Shown here: positions 13,413-15,347 of the stretch, one piece after another
Position numbering within the stretch: position 1 is the stretch's first letter
How the letters are laid out: each line of letters begins with the position of its first letter
Source of the DNA: Candidatus Hecatellales archaeon
GTDB taxonomy: Archaea; Thermoproteota; Bathyarchaeia; Hecatellales; Hecatellaceae
Length of the DNA: 15,347 nt
NCBI GenBank assembly: GCA_003662305.1
Contig: QMXU01000009.1
Coordinates: forward strand, 1-15,347
Direction: 5' to 3'
Translations under genes and position numbers: made by a program
The notes under the pieces: generated by a model
What the model was told of the DNA's origin: nothing
Seen by the model: the letters and a program-made list of their open reading frames with translations, nothing else
Databases searched by the model: none

Positions 13413-13721
13413 ATGGCAGAAATATGTGAAAAATGCGGGCTTCCAAAAGACTTATGCATATGCTCGGAGATTGAGAAGGGCCAGCAGCGGATAAAGGTAA
13501 GGCTTGAGAGGAGAAAATGGAACAGGCCTGTAACCGTCATAGAAGGCTTGGACACGAAAACCATGAACATCGGTAAGATCGCTGCAGAGCTTAAAGCCTA
13601 CTGCGCCTGCGGGGGAACCGCGAAGAACAACCAGATACTTCTGCAGGGAGACCATAGGGATAGAGTTAGAGATAAACTTGTGAAACTCGGCTTTCCAGAG
13701 GCCAACATAGAGGTTCGCTAG
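13413..13721 (+). CDS. sui1: Translation initiation factor aIF1 (SUI1 family)
   Basis: The 102-residue aIF1 supports start-codon selection on the small ribosomal subunit. An N-terminal cysteine cluster CEKCGLPKDLCIC (C5, C8, C15, C17) probably binds zinc, as in archaeal and YciH-type members. The SUI1 core follows: RPVTVIEGLD, ACGGTAKNNQILLQGDHRDRV, and the terminal KLGFPEANIEV. The ATG has a good AAGGAGA ribosome binding site six bases upstream. In many archaea this gene lies in the S10/spc ribosomal cluster between uL29 and the RNase P/uS17 genes; here it stands alone with a small Cys4 protein about 3.6 kb upstream of the uL3 start. Confidence 0.95.
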   Translation: MAEICEKCGLPKDLCICSEIEKGQQRIKVRLERRKWNRPVTVIEGLDTKTMNIGKIAAELKAYCACGGTAKNNQILLQGDHRDRVRDKLVKLGFPEANIEVR

Positions 13722-13751
13722 GACGCTGTGAAGCTGGAAGGGCTGACTAGA

Positions 13752-13761
13752 CACCGCGGTG
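13752..13761. repeat. 10-bp palindrome between aIF1 and the Cys4 protein gene
   Basis: CACCGCGGTG is a perfect palindrome in the 98-bp gap, followed by an A/T-rich AATAATTCTTTTAG stretch. It might contribute to transcript ending after aIF1, but the hairpin loop would be very small. Evidence is weak. Confidence 0.3.
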
Positions 13762-13819
13762 GCAATAATTCTTTTAGACTTCTAACCGTTAAAATGGGTT
13801 TAAGGAGGCTTAGGAAGGC

Positions 13820-14047
13820 TTGAAGAAACCCGTGCAGATTAAAGTTGAAACCCTTGACAAGCCTATGAGAATTCCGAAGGAGAAGCTGGAAGAGTTCAAA
13901 GGTGTGCTATCCAAGGGAATGATTAACAGGATGCGTAAGGAAGCTGTCAGGTGCCCTGTTAAAAACAAGACCGTTGCCTTCCTCGAATGCTTCACCTGCG
14001 AGAAGTTCCTGAGAAGGGTGAAGGGGGAAGTATACTGTAAAGGCTAG
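13820..14047 (+). CDS. Small Cys4 (putative zinc-binding) protein, 75 residues
   Basis: I do not recognise a named family. The N-terminal half is basic and begins with a possible beta strand, PVQIKVETL. The C-terminal half has four cysteines, C45, C57, C60 and C73, in the order C-x11-C-x2-C-x12-C, suggesting one zinc site. The start is a TTG (13820-13822), because an in-frame stop lies at 13811-13813 just upstream; GTG at 13832 is the alternative. GGAGG at 13804-13808 can act as ribosome binding site. It lies 98 nt downstream of aIF1 on the same strand, hinting at but not proving a translation or RNA link. Confidence 0.68.
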   Translation: MKKPVQIKVETLDKPMRIPKEKLEEFKGVLSKGMINRMRKEAVRCPVKNKTVAFLECFTCEKFLRRVKGEVYCKG

Positions 14048-14082
14048 GAGCCCAAGCCCTTCAAGTTTCACCCTTCACGGGT

Positions 14083-15144
14083 TTACGCGATAAGCTTTTT
14101 GGCTGCTAGCAGCTCAGCGTTTAAAATCGAGCATCCGGCAGCGCCTCTAATCGTGTTGTGGCCTAAGACCACGTATTTAACACCGTTTAAGCCCGGGTCT
14201 TTTCTAAGCCTGCCTACAACCACAGCCATTCCTTCCCCAGCCATCCTGTCAAGCCTGGGCTGAGGTCTGTCATCCTCTCCTTTAACCAGTATGGGAGGCT
14301 TGGGGGCTGTTGGAAGACTTAGCTTCTGCGGTTCACCCTGGAAGGATTCCATAGCCTCAGCAACCTCTGAAGGCTCAGCCTTCCTGCCTAGCTCAACGAA
14401 AACTGCTTCAAGATGTCCGTCTATGGTTGAAACCCGGTGGCAGCTGGCTGAAATCTTGAAGCTGGCAGGCTTCAGGGGGCTGCCCATCATCTTCAAGGTT
14501 TCCCTTTCAACTTTTTCCTCCTCTCCTTTAATGAAGGGGATGATGTTGTCGACGATGTCTAAGGAGGGAACTCCAGGGTAGCCTGCCCCGGAAAGAGCCT
14601 GCATGGTTGAAACCAGCACCCTTCTTATTCCGAACCCGTCCAAGATGGGCTTAAGGGAAAGCGTGAGCACGGCAGCCGTGCAGTTAGGGTTGGTAACTAT
14701 GAAGCCGCTCCACCTCCTGCGTTTACGCTGCTCCTCTACTAGGAGGGCATGGTCTGCGTTGACCTCAGGGTTCATTACGGGGACATCCCTGTCCATCCTA
14801 TGCGAGCTTGCGTTGCTGAAGACGGCGAAGCCTGTCCCTGCAAATTCCTCCTCAACCTTTCCAGCCACATCGGAAGGTAAAGCCGAGAACATTATGTCAG
14901 CGTCCTCCAGCTCTTTCGGGCTTAGAGATTTAACTTCGAACTCTAAGATTTCTTCTGGAAGCCCTTGAGGGGGAAGCCATCTTACGGCTTCACGAAGCCT
15001 CTGCCCCTTTGAGCGTTCAGAGGCTGCTACACCGGCAAGTTTGAACCATGGGTGGCCTACGAGAAGGCTTATGAAGCGCACTCCAACCATTCCCGTTGCT
15101 CCAAGCACTGCGACCTTAAATTTCCTTCTCAAACTCTTTTTCAC
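14083..15144 (-). CDS. asd: Aspartate-semialdehyde dehydrogenase
   Basis: This enzyme reduces 4-aspartyl phosphate to aspartate-4-semialdehyde with NADPH, the branch point to lysine, threonine and methionine. The 353 residues show the nucleotide loop VLGATGMVG (13-21), SNASSHRMD (110-118), the catalytic cysteine C155 in VTNPNCTA, and the catalytic histidine region with R237 and H244 in CHRVSTIDGH. The QALSGAGYPG segment is also conserved. The sequence is of the archaeal/fungal type rather than the main bacterial type. The start is a GTG (15142-15144) ahead of a basic MKKSLRRKFK leader that runs straight into the Rossmann strand. A TATA-like TTTAAAATAC (15192-15201) predicts a leader of about 27 nt. 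No other lysine or threonine genes are in the window. Confidence 0.95.
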   Translation of the reverse strand: MKKSLRRKFKVAVLGATGMVGVRFISLLVGHPWFKLAGVAASERSKGQRLREAVRWLPPQGLPEEILEFEVKSLSPKELEDADIMFSALPSDVAGKVEEEFAGTGFAVFSNASSHRMDRDVPVMNPEVNADHALLVEEQRKRRRWSGFIVTNPNCTAAVLTLSLKPILDGFGIRRVLVSTMQALSGAGYPGVPSLDIVDNIIPFIKGEEEKVERETLKMMGSPLKPASFKISASCHRVSTIDGHLEAVFVELGRKAEPSEVAEAMESFQGEPQKLSLPTAPKPPILVKGEDDRPQPRLDRMAGEGMAVVVGRLRKDPGLNGVKYVVLGHNTIRGAAGCSILNAELLAAKKLIA

Positions 15145-15191
15145 CTTGCCCGTAGGGCTGGGCTGCCATTTAGAGATAGACCGTGCTAACA

Positions 15192-15201
15192 GTATTTTAA
15201 A
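15192..15201 (-). promoter_or_regulatory. TATA-like element for asd
   Basis: TTTAAAATAC on the minus strand is about 50 nt upstream of the asd GTG start, consistent with a short leader. It abuts a CCGGTTT-containing inverted repeat. Confidence 0.4.
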
Positions 15202-15203
15202 CT

Positions 15204-15247
15204 TTAAACCGGTTTGGGATGAAGACTTTAATAGGTTTCCGGTTTAA
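15204..15247. repeat. Inverted repeat TTAAACCGG / CCGGTTTAA in divergent promoter region
   Basis: TTAAACCGG (15204-15212) is mirrored by CCGGTTTAA (15239-15247), 26 bp apart. A 10-bp palindrome AAACCGGTTT lies at 15206-15215, giving three CCGGTTT half-sites. They surround a TATA-like CTTTAATAG (15226-15234) for the rightward gene, as an operator might. Function is inferred only. Confidence 0.5.
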
Positions 15248-15266
15248 GGCTAGGTGGTGTAGAGGC

Positions 15267-15347
15267 TTGGAGGAGCCGGTTGCATCCATAGCCTACAAGG
15301 TCATATCGGTTCACCCGTCCTATGACCCCTACGGAAACGAGTATGTA
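15267..15347 (+). CDS. N-terminal fragment of an unknown protein, runs off window
   Basis: A TTG at 15267-15269 opens a frame of 27 codons that reaches the window edge without a stop. The visible residues begin MEEPVASIAYKVISVHPSYD. I cannot assign a family from so little. A GGTGGTG sequence eight bases upstream and a TATA-like CTTTAATAG at 15226-15234 support the start. It diverges from asd. Confidence 0.5.
   Translation, partial: MEEPVASIAYKVISVHPSYDPYGNEYV

Noticed and set aside
14048..14082. A terminator hairpin between the convergent Cys4 and asd genes
   Set aside because: Only a four-base ACCC/GGGT pairing extending past the gap was found, with no T-run; too weak to call.
14603..14968. 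A 121-codon plus-strand frame opposite asd
   Set aside because: It is antisense to a well-conserved enzyme, is serine-rich and has no family signal.
1..15347. CRISPR arrays, insertion sequences or integration sites
   Set aside because: No regularly spaced direct repeats, transposase-like frames, or target-site duplications were seen. The tRNA-Gln 3' end has no nearby second copy suggesting an att site.

Overview
This window is archaeal chromosomal DNA. The signs are an archaeal family B DNA polymerase, deoxyhypusine synthase, archaeal-type uL3-uL4-uL23-uL2-uS19, an archaeal aIF1, stand-alone Lrp/AsnC (RAM) domain proteins, a tRNA-Gln with an intron bounded by a bulge-helix-bulge motif, and TATA boxes placed for leaderless or short-leader mRNAs. 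The gene set and style suggest a TACK-type lineage, possibly Bathyarchaeota-like. That placement is inferred from gene content only and is low confidence.

Layout from left to right. 1-2577 (minus): polB, with its C-terminus cut by the window edge. 2613-4485 (minus): agmatinase and deoxyhypusine synthase, a polyamine/hypusine pair transcribed towards polB. 4584-6488 (plus): a large multi-pass membrane protein with an extracytoplasmic C-terminal domain. 6495-9768 (minus): the ribosomal protein block, transcribed L3, L4, L23, L2, S19 and ending abruptly 6 bp from the convergent membrane-protein gene. 9858-10325 (minus): two small tandem RAM-domain proteins. 10440-11198 (plus): a small COG2112-type predicted protein kinase. 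11258-11578 (plus): an unrecognised 106-residue protein. 11558-12067 (minus): a secreted or anchored phospholipase D-like protein that stops before its HKD motif. 12163-12318 (minus): tRNA-Gln(CUG) with an 83-nt intron. 12361-13347 (minus): a CitG/MdcB-like protein. 13413-14047 (plus): aIF1 and a 75-residue Cys4 protein. 14083-15144 (minus): aspartate-semialdehyde dehydrogenase. 15267 to the edge (plus): the start of an unknown protein.

Information processing and translation dominate: polymerase, ribosomal proteins, aIF1, tRNA-Gln, and the hypusine enzyme that modifies aIF5A. Agmatinase makes putrescine from agmatine, which can feed the polyamine supply used by deoxyhypusine synthase. Asd serves Lys/Thr/Met synthesis.

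No CRISPR array, insertion sequence, intein or clear mobile element was seen. There is no gene-free stretch longer than 300 bases. The most unusual items are the tRNA-Gln intron, whose two borders carry matching 19-nt hairpin-capable units; the break in the S10-type ribosomal cluster after uS19, with aIF1 sitting elsewhere; the HKD-less PLD remnant; and several inverted repeats in short intergenic regions. I did not find a convincing new multi-gene system.
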